This document shows, in pieces, positions 37,303 to 47,956 of a DNA stretch of 64,000 nucleotides. A program made the position numbers and the translations under genes. How positions within the stretch are numbered: the first letter of the stretch is position 1; the number at the start of each line of letters is the position of its first letter. The notes below the pieces were generated by a model that was given only the letters and a program-made list of their open reading frames with translations, searched no databases and was not told the DNA's origin. Source of the stretch: Dasypus novemcinctus (Eukaryota > Chordata > Mammalia > Cingulata > Dasypodidae); NCBI RefSeq assembly GCF_030445035.2, contig NC_080673.1, positions 200,320,216 through 200,384,215 of the forward strand, in the 5' to 3' direction.

Positions 37303-37699
37303 TTTTTTAAAGATTTATTTTTATTTATTTTTCTCCCCTTCCCCTTGCCCCCATTGTCTGCTCTCTGTCTCCAGTCACTGTGTGTTCTTCTTTGTCTGCT
37401 TGTATTCTTGTCAGTGGCACTGGGAATCTGTTTCTCTTTTTGTTGTGTCATCTTGCTGCATCAGCTCTTCATGTGTGCAACACCACTCCTGGGCAGATCA
37501 CACTTTTTTCATGCAGGGCGGCTCTCTTTGAGGGATTCACTCCTTGCACTTGGGGAGCCCCTGCGTGGCACAGCACTCCTTGTGCACATTAGCACTGTGC
37601 GTGGGCCAGCTCACCACACAGGTCAGAAGGCCCTAGGTTTGAACCCTGGACCTCCTATGTGGTAGGCAGATGCTCTATCAGTTGAACCAAATCCGCTTC
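37303..37699 (-). mobile_element. DAS-type SINE (long form, minus) with perfect TSD
   Basis: A T-run, AAGATTTATTTTTATTTATT and the long-form body end at the reversed head (GGTTTGAACCCTGGACCTCC). A perfect 14-base duplication, CTTGATTTCATTTT, is at 37289-37302 and 37700-37713. It appears young. Confidence 0.95.
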
Positions 37700-37713
37700 C
37701 TTGATTTCATTTT

Positions 37714-38185
37714 AACAACTTCTCTGCATGTAGGAGGAGTTTGCAGTAATAAAGGCCCAATGCCTTTGAACTTGTCTTCAAATTTTCAAATCATTTATTA
37801 GATCCTCTTTCCCCCACCACACCTTAGATCTTCTTTGAAAATGGCTTCCTGCCATTTTGCACAGAAAGATCTGCTCTCTTTCATGAAATACCGAAAACAA
37901 AAACACTGGCCTTTGAAATGCGTTGCCCCACTAAGAGCTAATATTTGTCAGTTGTGAATTGCCATTCTGCACAATTCTTTCAAACAAAGAATTAATCAGG
38001 TTCCTAAAAGTCCCTGCACATCTGTATTTAATCCACAAACAGCTAAAATGTGTTCCTTCTCTCCTAGGGATAATGTGAAAAAGCATAAACATCACCAACT
38101 TCTTTTACATGAGAAAGAACAATTGAGTCTGGACTTCTTGCTCTTATAATCTCTCCCTTGGAAATGAATTTCCAAAGACAGGGAG
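37714..38185. other. AT-rich unique sequence
   Basis: I recognise no repeat family in this stretch and it has no coding frame. It is a possible conserved non-coding segment, but that needs alignment to other mammals. Confidence 0.4.
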
Positions 38186-38189
38186 GGCC

Positions 38190-38400
38190 CAGCCATAGGT
38201 ACATAGTGTCATAGAAAGAGCACCGAACTGGGAGTCAGGAGACTTAGATTCTAGTTCATACCACCTTGCTGGGTCCTTGGGAAAGTGCTTCAACCTTTCT
38301 TGGCCTTGGTTTCCTCATCTGCATAATGAAGGGAGTGGACAAAATGATTTCTGAAATTTCCAGCCAGATTTCAAATTTGATTAAAGTACATGGAAAACTA
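38190..38400 (+). repeat. MIR element
   Basis: TCATAGAAAGAGCACCGAAC, GGGAGTCAGGAGACTTAG, CCTTGGTTTCCTCATCTGC and AATGAAGGGAGTGG follow the MIR consensus from the tRNA-like head through the core. Confidence 0.85.
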
Positions 38401-38534
38401 CTAAAGAAAAAAAAATAAATGATAGTGGCCATTTCTGTTCAGGCTGGCAAACCTTGATTTTTTGTTTATTTATGAATGGACTCTTTTAAGGGATCTTTCC
38501 TTAGAAAATGAACTTGGAAATAATAGGATATGTG

Positions 38535-38660
38535 AGGACACATGTGTGTGCTTATTTGTGCATGTGTGTGCTCATGTGCTTGTAAAAGCAGTTTGGGCAG
38601 GTGTGTATTGTGCAGGCATCTGTATGCATGGAGTTCATGTGTACCTGCATGCATGTGCCC
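38535..38660 (+). repeat. Degenerate (TG)n-rich tract
   Basis: Alternating CATGTGTGTGC-type units are scattered over about 120 bases and generate a frame on each strand. It is a decayed microsatellite. Confidence 0.7.
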
Positions 38661-38794
38661 TAGGGTCAGCAAGGGCAGCCTTTAGGTTGCTGAGTGCATG
38701 ACACTCAGAGGGGATCATTTGAGACAAACTCGTTTAGCAACAGCATTAGTCATTCTATTGTTGCCTTTAGAAACACAGAAAATGCCTCCTGGTA

Positions 38795-38975
38795 CAGAAA
38801 AAGGAGATTTTAGACTCAAACAGTCTTGATTTCAGATTCCACTTCTGGCCCTCACCCAGCAGTTCAGAACCTCAATTTCTTCCTCCAGGCTGATGTGAGA
38901 TGTCTTCATCCAGGTTGATGTAGATGAAGTCTACAGAGCACCTGAGCGTAATGAAGGCTCAATAAATTCTATCCT
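38795..38975 (+). repeat. MIR-like element
   Basis: TTCCACTTCTGGCCCTCACC, CAGAACCTCAATTTCTTCC and AAGGCTCAATAAATTC fit a diverged MIR. Confidence 0.55.
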
Positions 38976-38992
38976 CTCTCTTTTCTTCTACA

Positions 38993-39510
38993 TTAGTTAT
39001 CTATTCCTCAGTGGCAAATCAATCCAAAACATAGCAGCTCAAAACAACAAGCATTTACTATCTTACATTATCTGGAGGTCAGGGGCCCAGGCAAGCCTTC
39101 ACTGAGTCTTCTGGATCAAAATCTCTTGCCAGCTGCAATCAAGGTGTTGGCCAGGGCTGCAGTTCCATCTGAATGCTCAATTGAGGAAGATTCATGAAGC
39201 TAAGGGTAGGTCTCTGCTGGGTGCTGGCCACAGACCACCCTCAGGTCATTGTCACTGGGCTTCTCCTAGAGTAATTCACAACATGGAAGCTCCTTCCATC
39301 AGAATGAACTGGCAAGAGAACAAGAAAGTGCAATCAAGATAGAAGTCAATCTTTCTGTAACTTCATTCCTGAAATGACATTCCATCACTTTTGCCACATT
39401 CTGGTCATTAGAAGTGAGTTGGTAGATCCACTTCACACTCAAGAGGAGGGCATTACATGGTGGCAGGGATACCAGAAGGTGGAGGCTATCTCAAAGTCTG
39501 CTACCAGTCT
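38993..39510 (-). mobile_element. MLT1-like LTR (minus)
   Basis: It starts TTAGTTATCTATTCCTC, then AGCAGCTCAAAACAACAAGC, and parallels the copy at 41561 through the ATTAGAAGTGAGTTGGTAG and GGAGGGCATTACATGG blocks. Confidence 0.65.
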
Positions 39511-40154
39511 GTCTTCTGGTCCCCAGTGGTCCATGTCCCTCACACTGCAAGAAGCATTCAGTCCTCCCAAGGTCCCCCCAAATGTCATCTCATTACAGCA
39601 TTAGCTCAAAATCCAGAATCTCATCATCTAGGTCAGGTCTAGATGTGAATGAGGCTTTTCGGATATAGTCCATCTCAATCTATAGACCTGTGAAACGAAA
39701 GAGACAAAGTATCTACCTCATACACTCAATACATAATGATGGGACAAGCATAGGACAGCCACTATTGGCATTCCTATTCAAAAAGGGGAAAAGCAAAGCA
39801 CAAAGAACTCATTGATCCTTAGCAGTTCTTAAATCCACCTGAGTAAATGTTAGCCATTCCTTGACTAGGTCTCCAAGCCTGAGAATAATTCTCCATGCTC
39901 TCAGCTCCACCATATGGACCTTTGGTTCCATCCTCTAAGTCATACTTTCTTTTAAATGAAAGGTAGCACATATTTTCTACTGAGCAATTTTCTAAGACTG
40001 TGTAGTACCAGTAGAATTGGGAAGAATCCAACAGCCTTCTTTAATTCTGTACTGTTTTTGTCTCTTTTAGTCCAAGCAGGCTGTGTTTTTACTAAAGTAA
40101 TTCTCCCAAAAACTTTGTGGGCCTCCTGTGAATCTCACTGGAGTTTACTCCCGG

Positions 40155-40400
40155 TGATGGTTAAGTTCATGTGCCAACATGGCTAGGTTATGGTGTCCAG
40201 TTGTTCGGTCAGGCAAGGACTGGTCTAATTGTTACTGTGAGGATATTTTGTGCATCTATAACTAATTACATCTACAATCAATAAAGGAGATTGCCTTCAA
40301 CGATAAGAGAAATCTCATTCAATCAGTTGAAGTCCTTAAAGGGAGAACTGATGATTTCAGCAGTTAAAAAGAGCAATTTTGAGAGGTGATGAGGTTTTTT
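40155..40400 (+). mobile_element. MLT2-like (ERVL) LTR fragment
   Basis: TGATGGTTAAGTTCATGTGCC, GTGTCCAGTTGTTCGGTCAG and ATTCAATCAGTTGAAGTCC match the 5' part of MLT2-type LTRs. The 3' part is not clear. Confidence 0.55.
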
Positions 40401-40426
40401 TGCTTATTTGGTTAGTTGGTTTTTGT

Positions 40427-40452
40427 TTATTATTATTATTATTATTATTACT
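40427..40452 (+). repeat. (ATT)n microsatellite
   Basis: About eight tandem ATT units. Confidence 0.9.
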
Positions 40453-41560
40453 GGAATGAAAATTCTCTAAAAATTATTGGAGTGATGAAGGCACAACTAT
40501 GTGATTATACTGAATACCATTGATAGTATACTTCATATGGATTTATGCTTTATTATTAGGTATCAATAAAATTGATTTGTTAAGCAAAAGAACAGTTTGT
40601 ATCTCCACTTCAGCCAGCAGCTTCTCCTGGAAAATTCATTGAAAACCTTCACTGGAGTTCCCAAGTTGTTACCTGTCCTACAGAATTAAGAATTGCCCAT
40701 CCCCAGAGTCAGGTGAGCCAATTCCTACAATAAATCATATATACATATATGATGTATATACACACACCCTAATAATTCTGTTTCCCTGGAGAAACTTGAC
40801 TAATATACTCCATTAGACGAAAGTCACATCCAAAAATTCCTTTCAGATAAGCCATTCTGTAACTTGGTGAGACCTCTGAGAGACGATGCCCTTAGCCTGC
40901 CTAGAGGCAGCAGTGTTTGATGGAGAGGACCAAGGGACACTCCCCTGGTCTCTTTTATGTGATGAATACCCTGATGCACCATCTTCATCTTTCTGAGCTC
41001 CTAACAAAGGTTGCAGTGTCCCACTCTTGACTCTATCCCTAGAGGACTTTTTCCTGGCATTGTCCTGGATTTGAAATTTGCTCAGAAGCCCTTACTTAAT
41101 TTTACTATATTTTGCCCTTTGCAGAGGCTGAGAATTTTCAAAACCATCAAGTCTTGTTTCTTGTGTGTTTAACAGCCCTCCCTGCAATTTATTTCTCTCC
41201 TGTCACATTGCACTACAAGCAGCAAGGAGTCTGAAACCTCCTTAGCTAGATGCCGCAGTTCATCAGGCCCATATTTTTACCTTCTGCAGAACTTCAGATG
41301 ACAGGGCTGCTCAATTTCGGCCACAACAAAACAAGAACACACCTTCCTCCAGTTCTAATAACAAGATCCACACTTCCTTTTGAGCTTCACTAGCAGTGTC
41401 CTTGGAGTCCATATTCCTGCCAATAGTCTTCTCAAGGCAATTCTAAGATTTCTCTAACACGATGCTCAAAAATTTTCCAGCCTCCTTTCACTGACTGCTT
41501 CTGAAACCTCTTCCACATTTTTAGGTAGCTCTTATTGTATCTCTGGTACCCAAATCTGTA

Positions 41561-42000
41561 TTAGTCATCTCTGGCTGTAGAGCAAATCACCCCATACTTA
41601 GCATCCTAAAACAATGACATGTATTATCATGTGGTTCCTGTGGGTCAGGAATCTTGGCACAGCTTAACTGGATTCACTGGCTCAAGGTCTCTCACAGGCT
41701 ACAGGGAAGGTGTCGGGAGGGGCCCAGTCATCTCAAGGCTCAACTGGGGAGAAGCCATTTCTAAGCTCACTCACGTGGTTGTTTTCAGGATTCAGTTCCT
41801 CCTAAGCTATTGGACTGGGGGATCTCTCTTCTTTGGGGGCTATTGGCAAGAGGCCTCCCTTGATCCATTGCCATGTGTACAGCTCCCAGCATGGTAACTG
41901 GCTTCCTTCAGGGCCAACAGGTGAGAGTATAAGAGAGAGCACAAGATGGAAGCCAGAGTGTCTGGTAACCTAAATCTTAGAGGTGACATTCCATCTCTTT
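41561..42000 (-). mobile_element. MLT1-like LTR, first part (split by L1)
   Basis: It starts TTAGTCATCTCTGGCTGTAG and contains CACTCACGTGGTTGTTTTC. After the L1 it resumes at 42748 and ends near 42865 with GGGGGCCATCTCAGAGGCTG. The 92-codon frame inside is incidental. Confidence 0.7.
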
Positions 42001-42747
42001 CTTTTTTCTCCATTTTATTTTATTTTTTTAAAAGATACATAGATCACACAAAATGTTACATTAAAAAATATGAGATTCCCATATATCCCACTCCCCACAC
42101 ACCCCCTCCTCCCTCATCAACAACTTCTTTCATTAGTGTATTACATTCATTGCATATGATGAATACATTTTGAAGCACTGCTACACAGCATGGATTATAG
42201 TTTACATATCCATTCCATTCAGTGGGTTATGGCAAGATATATAATATCCTGCATCTGTCCCTGCAATGTCATTCAGGACAACTCCAAGTCCCAAAAATGC
42301 CCCCATATCACACCTCTTTCCCTCTCCCTGCCCTCAGCAACCACCATGGCCACTGTCTCCACATCAATGATATCATTTCTTCCATTGCTAGAGTCACAAT
42401 AATTCTATAGTAGAATACCAGTAAGTCCTCATTTTATTCCTCCGTCCTGAGGATCCTGGGATGGTACTGCCCACTCCACCTCTAAATTGAGAGGGGCTTA
42501 GATCCCACGAGACTGATGGACGGGATTCTCCTGCTTGCAGTGTAGACTCTCTCATTTCCTTGGTGTGGAGGTTGAGCATCCTCACCTCCTTGTTAGCTGA
42601 CCTGGCAATGGGGTTGGTGTTTGCTCAGGAGACTTGAATCTCTGGACTGTCCATGTGCCAGCCCTGAGCCTCAAGAGAGTTGCAACACCTATTCTCCAGT
42701 TTGTTGGATTTATCTACATCAGCTAACAAGGAGGTGAGGGTGGTCTA
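42001..42747 (-). mobile_element. 5'-truncated L1 insertion with perfect 10-bp TSD
   Basis: Reverse-oriented L1 3' UTR with a T-rich leading tail is flanked by CCATCTCTTT at 41991-42000 and 42748-42757. It sits inside an MLT1-like LTR. Confidence 0.9.
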
Positions 42748-42865
42748 CCATCTCTTTTGCTATATTCTGTTCTTCAGGAACAAGGCACTAAGATGAGCCC
42801 AGACTCAGTGGGAAGGGTTAACACAGGCAGGGACCATAGGGGGCCATCTCAGAGGCTGTCTACCA
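42748..42865 (-). mobile_element. MLT1-like LTR, second part
   Basis: This continues the LTR interrupted at 42000. Confidence 0.6.
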
Positions 42866-43533
42866 GTCTTCTGGCCCCCAATGATTCACATCCTTCCCAC
42901 TTGTAAAATACATTCATCCCCTCCCAGTATTGCAAAAATTCTCCTCCCAGTTCTCTCTCTTCCCAAAGTACAGATCTCATCCAATCAAGTCCAGAAGTGG
43001 GTAAAGCTCCTGGGGAGTAGTTTCTTAAGCACAGCTCCTGGATTATAGTTTCTCTCAATCTGTGGACCTGTTAAACTAAATAAACACAGTATCTACCCCA
43101 CACACACCCAACACACAATGGTGGAGTAGGCATAGGATAACAGCTGTGTCTTCCTTCTTCCTTTCTCAGGTTTTAGCAAGACAGGTATCTTGATTCTGTA
43201 TTCCACTAATTAATTTATTCAACAAATATTTCTTAGGTACTTTCTATATACTCTTCATGTTTTTTATTCCCATTTTCCCAGAGAAGAATCTAAGACTCAG
43301 AGACAAAACACTTCAGTTGGGCCCACTAGATTATTTATCCCTTCAGTAAAAGGACCTCAATTGCTCTCCATCAAAGAGAAATTTCTAGGCCCACCTTCAG
43401 TGAGGTTTGAGTTAGTTTACCTATTTAGATCATCAACCACAATGACTAGCATTCAAATTCTTTTATGAAGCAGAATGTCTAAGGATAATACAAGCTAATA
43501 AGAGACCTAGAGTATTGTTAGATTTATGCTATT

Positions 43534-43560
43534 GCTAAAAATAAAAATAAAAATAAAAAG
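43534..43560 (+). repeat. (AAAAT)n simple repeat
   Basis: About five tandem pentamers. Confidence 0.8.
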
Positions 43561-43902
43561 AGTCCATTTAATATTGTAGCCAAAGTGCAACTCCAAGAAC
43601 CAAGGCAGAGAAATTTGAAGTATGTCTAATGGTAATGTAGACCAAAACTAGTTGTGGTTCTCAATTTTAGCTATAATGCATTCATACAATTTCAATTATT
43701 TTCAAATACCAAAGCTTAAACCCTACCTCTTGGAAATTACAACAGAACTGGTTTGGAGTAGGGCCAAGGCAACATTAGTTTTTATCCTCAGATGGTTCTT
43801 AGGGGCAGACAGGGTTGGGAACTACTAGTAGACCCAGAATGGCAAATACTTAGAACATATCACACATCCCCACCTCCCAGACCTAAAATAGATACCACCA
43901 AT

Positions 43903-44364
43903 TGTTGGTGATTGAATCATGTCCCCCACAAAAGGCAAGTTCAAGTCCCAAACCCTGATTCTGTGAGTGTGAACCCATTTATAGTATAGTCAGTACCTTT
44001 GAAGATGTTATTAGTTTAAGATGTGCCTAAACTGAATGAAGGTGGGCTTTAATCCAATGCACCTGAAATCCTTATAACCAAAGGAAATTAGACACGGGGT
44101 AAAAAAAAAAAAAAAAAAAAGCCACAAGGAGCAGCCAGGATCTGAAAGTCAATGAAACCTGGAAGAGAAAGGAGTAGACACCATCATGCGCATTGTCATG
44201 TGGCAAAAAAGCAAGGAACCCCGAAAAGTGTGGCCAGCCAGAAGACCCTGACCCTAGAAGGAAGCAAGCCTTCTTGCCTTTGAAACCATAAGCCAATAAA
44301 TTCCCATTGTTAAGCCAACCCAATGTATGATATTTGTTTCAGGAGCCAGGAAACTAACACAGCA
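43903..44364 (+). mobile_element. Solo MaLR-type LTR with TSD
   Basis: This is the same family as the provirus LTRs at 31631 and 33481. It starts TGTTGGTGATTG, ends CACAGCA, and is flanked by ACCAAT at 43897-43902 and 44365-44370. An A-run of 20 bases at 44101-44120 lies inside. Confidence 0.8.
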
Positions 44365-44794
44365 ACCAATCATGCCCTCATTTCCACTGGACTGAGATGC
44401 ACCTGGAGTCTTTCTCATCAAAGGACTATGGGCAGCCAACTCTCAATAAATTCAAGTTGGCACATGATCTACTTGCTCTCCCCGACAAGCCATACTAGGA
44501 TGCTTTCCTAATTCTGGAAAAAGTCAGAGGTGTGGAAAGGAAGGGTATGTTTCATGCTGAGCAGACTTCACCCGATAAAGACCATGGAGGCTTTGTGAGT
44601 GGCCACCAGAAGGTCTCAGAAGAGGGGCCAAGATGTAGAGAGAGTTCAGAACTCATCTGGTGAAAAATGGTTTCAGAACCCCAAGATGTTTAACCCGGAG
44701 AAGATCCATGGGACAATGCATCTGAAGGAGTTAACCTTGGTCTGGACCTCTCCAAGTAGTTGTGTAAGCCCCAAAGGAGGGACTCTCCAGAAAA

Positions 44795-44898
44795 ACAGAC
44801 TCTGGCTCAGTCTGTGGAGGACCTTTCTCATAAAGAGTCCTTGCTTCAAATCCCATACCCTTACTACAAGTGTGACCTTGCATGAATTATTGAATCTC
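44795..44898 (+). repeat. MIR element, first part (split by SINE)
   Basis: CTTCAAATCCCATACCC and AAGTGTGACCTTGCATGAAT are MIR-like. The rest continues at 45304-45455 (TCTCTGAGCCTCCTTTCTTC, then GTGTTCAACAAATGTTGG). Confidence 0.65.
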
Positions 44899-45303
44899 GG
44901 CAGCAGACTTGGCCCTGTGGTTAGGGCGTCCGTCTACCACATGGGAGGTCCGCGGTTCAAATCCCGGGCCTCCTTGACCCGTGGGGAGCTGGCCCATGCA
45001 CTACTGATGCGCGCAAGGAGTGCTGTGCCACGCAGGAGTGTCCCCCGCATAGGGGAGCCCCACGTGCAAGGAGTGTGCCCCATAAGGAGAGCCGCCCAGC
45101 ACAAGAGAAAGTGCAGCCTGCCCAGGAATGGTGCCGCCCACATGGAGAGCTGACACAACAAGATGATGCAACAAAAAGAAACACAGATTCCTGTGCTGCT
45201 GACAACAACAGAAGTGAACAAAGAAGACACGGCAAATAGACACAGAGAACAGACAACTGGGGGGGGGAGGGGAGAGAAATAAATAAATAAGTAAAAAAAA
45301 AAG
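44899..45303 (+). mobile_element. DAS-type SINE (long form) inserted in MIR
   Basis: It is full length, with box A GTGGTTAGGGCGTCCG and box B CGGTTCAAATCCCG, both close to functional tRNA boxes. The target duplication AATTATTGAATCTC / AATTGTTTAATCTC is at 44885-44898 and 45304-45317. Several overlapping frames of 80-184 codons run through its GC-rich body and are not genes. Confidence 0.93.
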
Positions 45304-45459
45304 AATTGTTTAATCTCTCTGAGCCTCCTTTCTTCATCTTTAAATAAAGGTAAAGGCACCTATTTCTTTAAAATATTGCAATGATTGCATGAGAAGATGT
45401 ATATAAACCACTGGCACAAAATATGTGTTCAACAAATGTTGGTCATCACCTTTATTCCA

Positions 45460-46317
45460 TCACTGTAGGTGGAGTGCCAGAACCTCAGTTAACTAAGAGT
45501 TTTAAGGACAGGGACAGTCATAAAAGAATAGAAAACAGTGCTCTGAGTTGTTTCCCCTGTACCCAGCATTGTGCTAACATCCTACCATGAAATATGTGGC
45601 TCCCCAGATCTCATATCTAGAATGTCAAAATGGCATCTTATTAACAGTCAAGGTAAAACTCTTGTAACTTTGGTGCCACTTGGGAAAGGGGGTAATCCTA
45701 TTTCCTTCAAACCTTTTCATAAATTGGTCTAGAGTCCCAGAGGGACCCACAAGAGCTCAAGAACATTTTCTTCTTAACCCTCGCATGATATCATCCATTT
45801 CCCTCCTTATCGAGCATGACATCTTGTCCTGTACCTTCCTGTTCCAGGTGTGCCCAAATCTCATTTGCTAATCAGCCACTCTATTCCTCTCATGGATTAT
45901 CCCAGAGAAGAACGTTCCCAGATCCTGGTATCCAGGATGCTTCCTGTACTGAGTAGGTGCCCCTAAAATGAAGCAAAAGACCACTAATGACACAGAGAGG
46001 TCCTGCTCTGTGCTTCCAGGTCTTAGGGACACAATCACAGAGCTGGCAGTGAGTGAATTCTCACCATATGCCACATCCTGATACATTCCACTTGTACCCT
46101 ATTCCATAATCCTGCCAATAAGGTACAAGGTGAGTACAGTTAGTATCTCCACTTTAATATGAAAAACCTTGACTAGAATCTCTGACTTCTAGTCTCATGA
46201 ACTGAGAAGTTAGAGGTTCAAGATTTGAACCAGAGGGGAAGGTTCTGAAACATGTCCACAAGGTATCAGTATGAAGTCGTGAGTTTTAATATACGTGTAT
46301 AACTAGGCACAAAAATG
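45460..46317. other. Intergenic, at most a MIR trace
   Basis: Apart from a possible reverse MIR near 46095-46245 I see no feature. Confidence 0.4.
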
Positions 46318-46324
46318 AATACAG

Positions 46325-46750
46325 GGAAGTGGATTTGGCTCAACTGATAGAGCCTCTGCCTACCATATGGGAGGTCCAGGGTTTAAATCCAGGGCCTCCT
46401 GACTCATGTGGTGAGCTGGCCCATGCGCAACACTGATGCGGGCAAGGAGTGCTGTACCATGTAGGGGTGTCCCCCACATATGGCAGCCCCATGCACAAGG
46501 AGTGCACCCCATAAGGAGAGCCACCCCGGGGGGAAAAGCTCAGCCTGCCCAGGAGTGGCGCCACACACATGGAGAGCTGACGCAGCAAGATGACACAACA
46601 AAAAGAGACATAGATTCCCAGTGCTGCTGACAAGAATGCAAGCGGACAAAGAAGAACACACAGTGAATGGACACTGAGAACAAACAATAGGGGAAGGGAG
46701 AGAAGGGGAAAAAAATAAATAAAAAATAAATCTTAAAAAAAAAAAAGAAT
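46325..46750 (+). mobile_element. DAS-type SINE (long form)
   Basis: Head GAAGTGGATTTGGCTCAACTG, box B GGGTTTAAATCC, the long body, and an A-rich tail. The AATACAG duplication is at 46318-46324 and 46751-46757. Minus-strand frames of up to 116 codons over it are incidental. Confidence 0.9.
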
Positions 46751-46757
46751 AATACAG

Positions 46758-46845
46758 ATGCTATGGGTGTCCATGTATATGTGTGTCCACATGCCCATGT
46801 ATATATATATGTATGTATATATGTAGGTATGTATATACAGACTTC
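46758..46845 (+). repeat. (TATG)n/(TA)n simple repeat
   Basis: Alternating TATG and TA units follow just after the SINE. Confidence 0.7.
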
Positions 46846-47084
46846 TATTTTCCAGCTCTGTCCTCTGAGAAAGCCTAGAAACAATGTCATCCTGGAGCAA
46901 TGAACACCCTAGTGTGCAGGTCTTGACTTCTAAATACCATTCTCTACTAAAAGAAATCAGAGTTCCTTAGAGAAGTGGCTGATTCCAGGGCTTGGGCAGG
47001 AAATACACAAGATGAGTCTGAAATATCTTATGACAAAAAAGTAGCAAATTGCTCAAAAAATAATGAGAACATGTTAGAAGGACA

Positions 47085-47543
47085 TAGGTTATACCAATGT
47101 TCATAGTGGCATTATTCATAATTGCCAAAAAGTGGAAGCAACCCAAGTGTCCATTAACCAATGTATGGATAAACAAAATGTAGTATATTCATACAATGGA
47201 ATATTATTCAATCATAAAAGAGAACGAAGTTCTGATACATGCTATAAATGGATGAACCGTGAAGGCACCATGTTGAGTCAAATATGGTTAGATTATGCCA
47301 AAAAGGTCTGATCTCACTTATATGAAACAAATAGAATAAGCATATTCATGAAGTCAGAAACTAGAATACAGGTTACTGTGGGCCATTTGGGGGAGGGAAA
47401 TGGGGAGTTAATGTTTAGTTGGTATGGTGTTGCTGTCTGCGGCAATAGAAAAGTTTGGCAATGAATGATGGAGGTGGAGGCACATTGTATATTTAATTGG
47501 GACCACTGAATTGTAAATTTGAAAAGGGAAAAAAAAACAAATT
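47085..47543 (+). mobile_element. Old L1 ORF2 end and 3' UTR, degraded
   Basis: TTCATAGTGGCATTATTCAT, TGGAAGCAACCCAAGTGTCC and ACAATGGAATATTATTC are the well-known ORF2 terminal block, now full of frame breaks. The 3' UTR follows to an A-rich end. Confidence 0.8.
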
Positions 47544-47555
47544 AAACCTACATGA

Positions 47556-47946
47556 GGGGGAAGCGGATATGGCTCAAGCAATTGGGCTTCCGTCTACCAT
47601 ATGGGAGGACCCAGGTTCGATTCCCAGGGCCTCTTGGTAAAGGCGTGCCCATGCAGTCAGTCAGGCCCTTGCAGCAAGTGACACAGCAAGATGATGATGC
47701 AACAAAAGAGAGACATGGGGCGAGTCAAGATGAGCCGCAGCAGAAACCAGGAACGGAGGTGGCATAAGCGACAAGGAACCTCTCTCCCACATCAGAGGTC
47801 CAAGGGATCGAATCCCTGTGAAGCCTAGAGGTGAAAACAAGAAGAAAAGACAAAAAGAAACAGGCACAGATGATCACACAGTGAATAGGCACAAACAGAA
47901 AAAACAACAAACAAACAGCAGGGTGGGGGGAGGGGAAGAAAGAAAT
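47556..47946 (+). mobile_element. Composite (dimeric) DAS-type SINE
   Basis: The first tRNA-like head has box A ATGGCTCAAGCAATTGGG and box B GGTTCGATTCCC. A second module follows near 47754-47818: GGAGGTGGCATAAGCGACAAG, then GGGATCGAATCCCTG. The A-rich tail runs directly into the next SINE. The repeated AAACCTA flank is at 47544 and 47947. Confidence 0.8.
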
Positions 47947-47956
47947 AAACCTACCA

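Noticed and set aside
44899..44975. Functional tRNA gene in the SINE head
   Set aside because: Box A and B are good, but the acceptor stem cannot be formed convincingly and the sequence continues into SINE body and tail with a target-site duplication.
44599..45359. Frames of 80-184 codons at 44.6-45.4 kb
   Set aside because: They run through a GC-rich DAS SINE and its flanks. Similar frames appear over every long copy of the SINE in the window.
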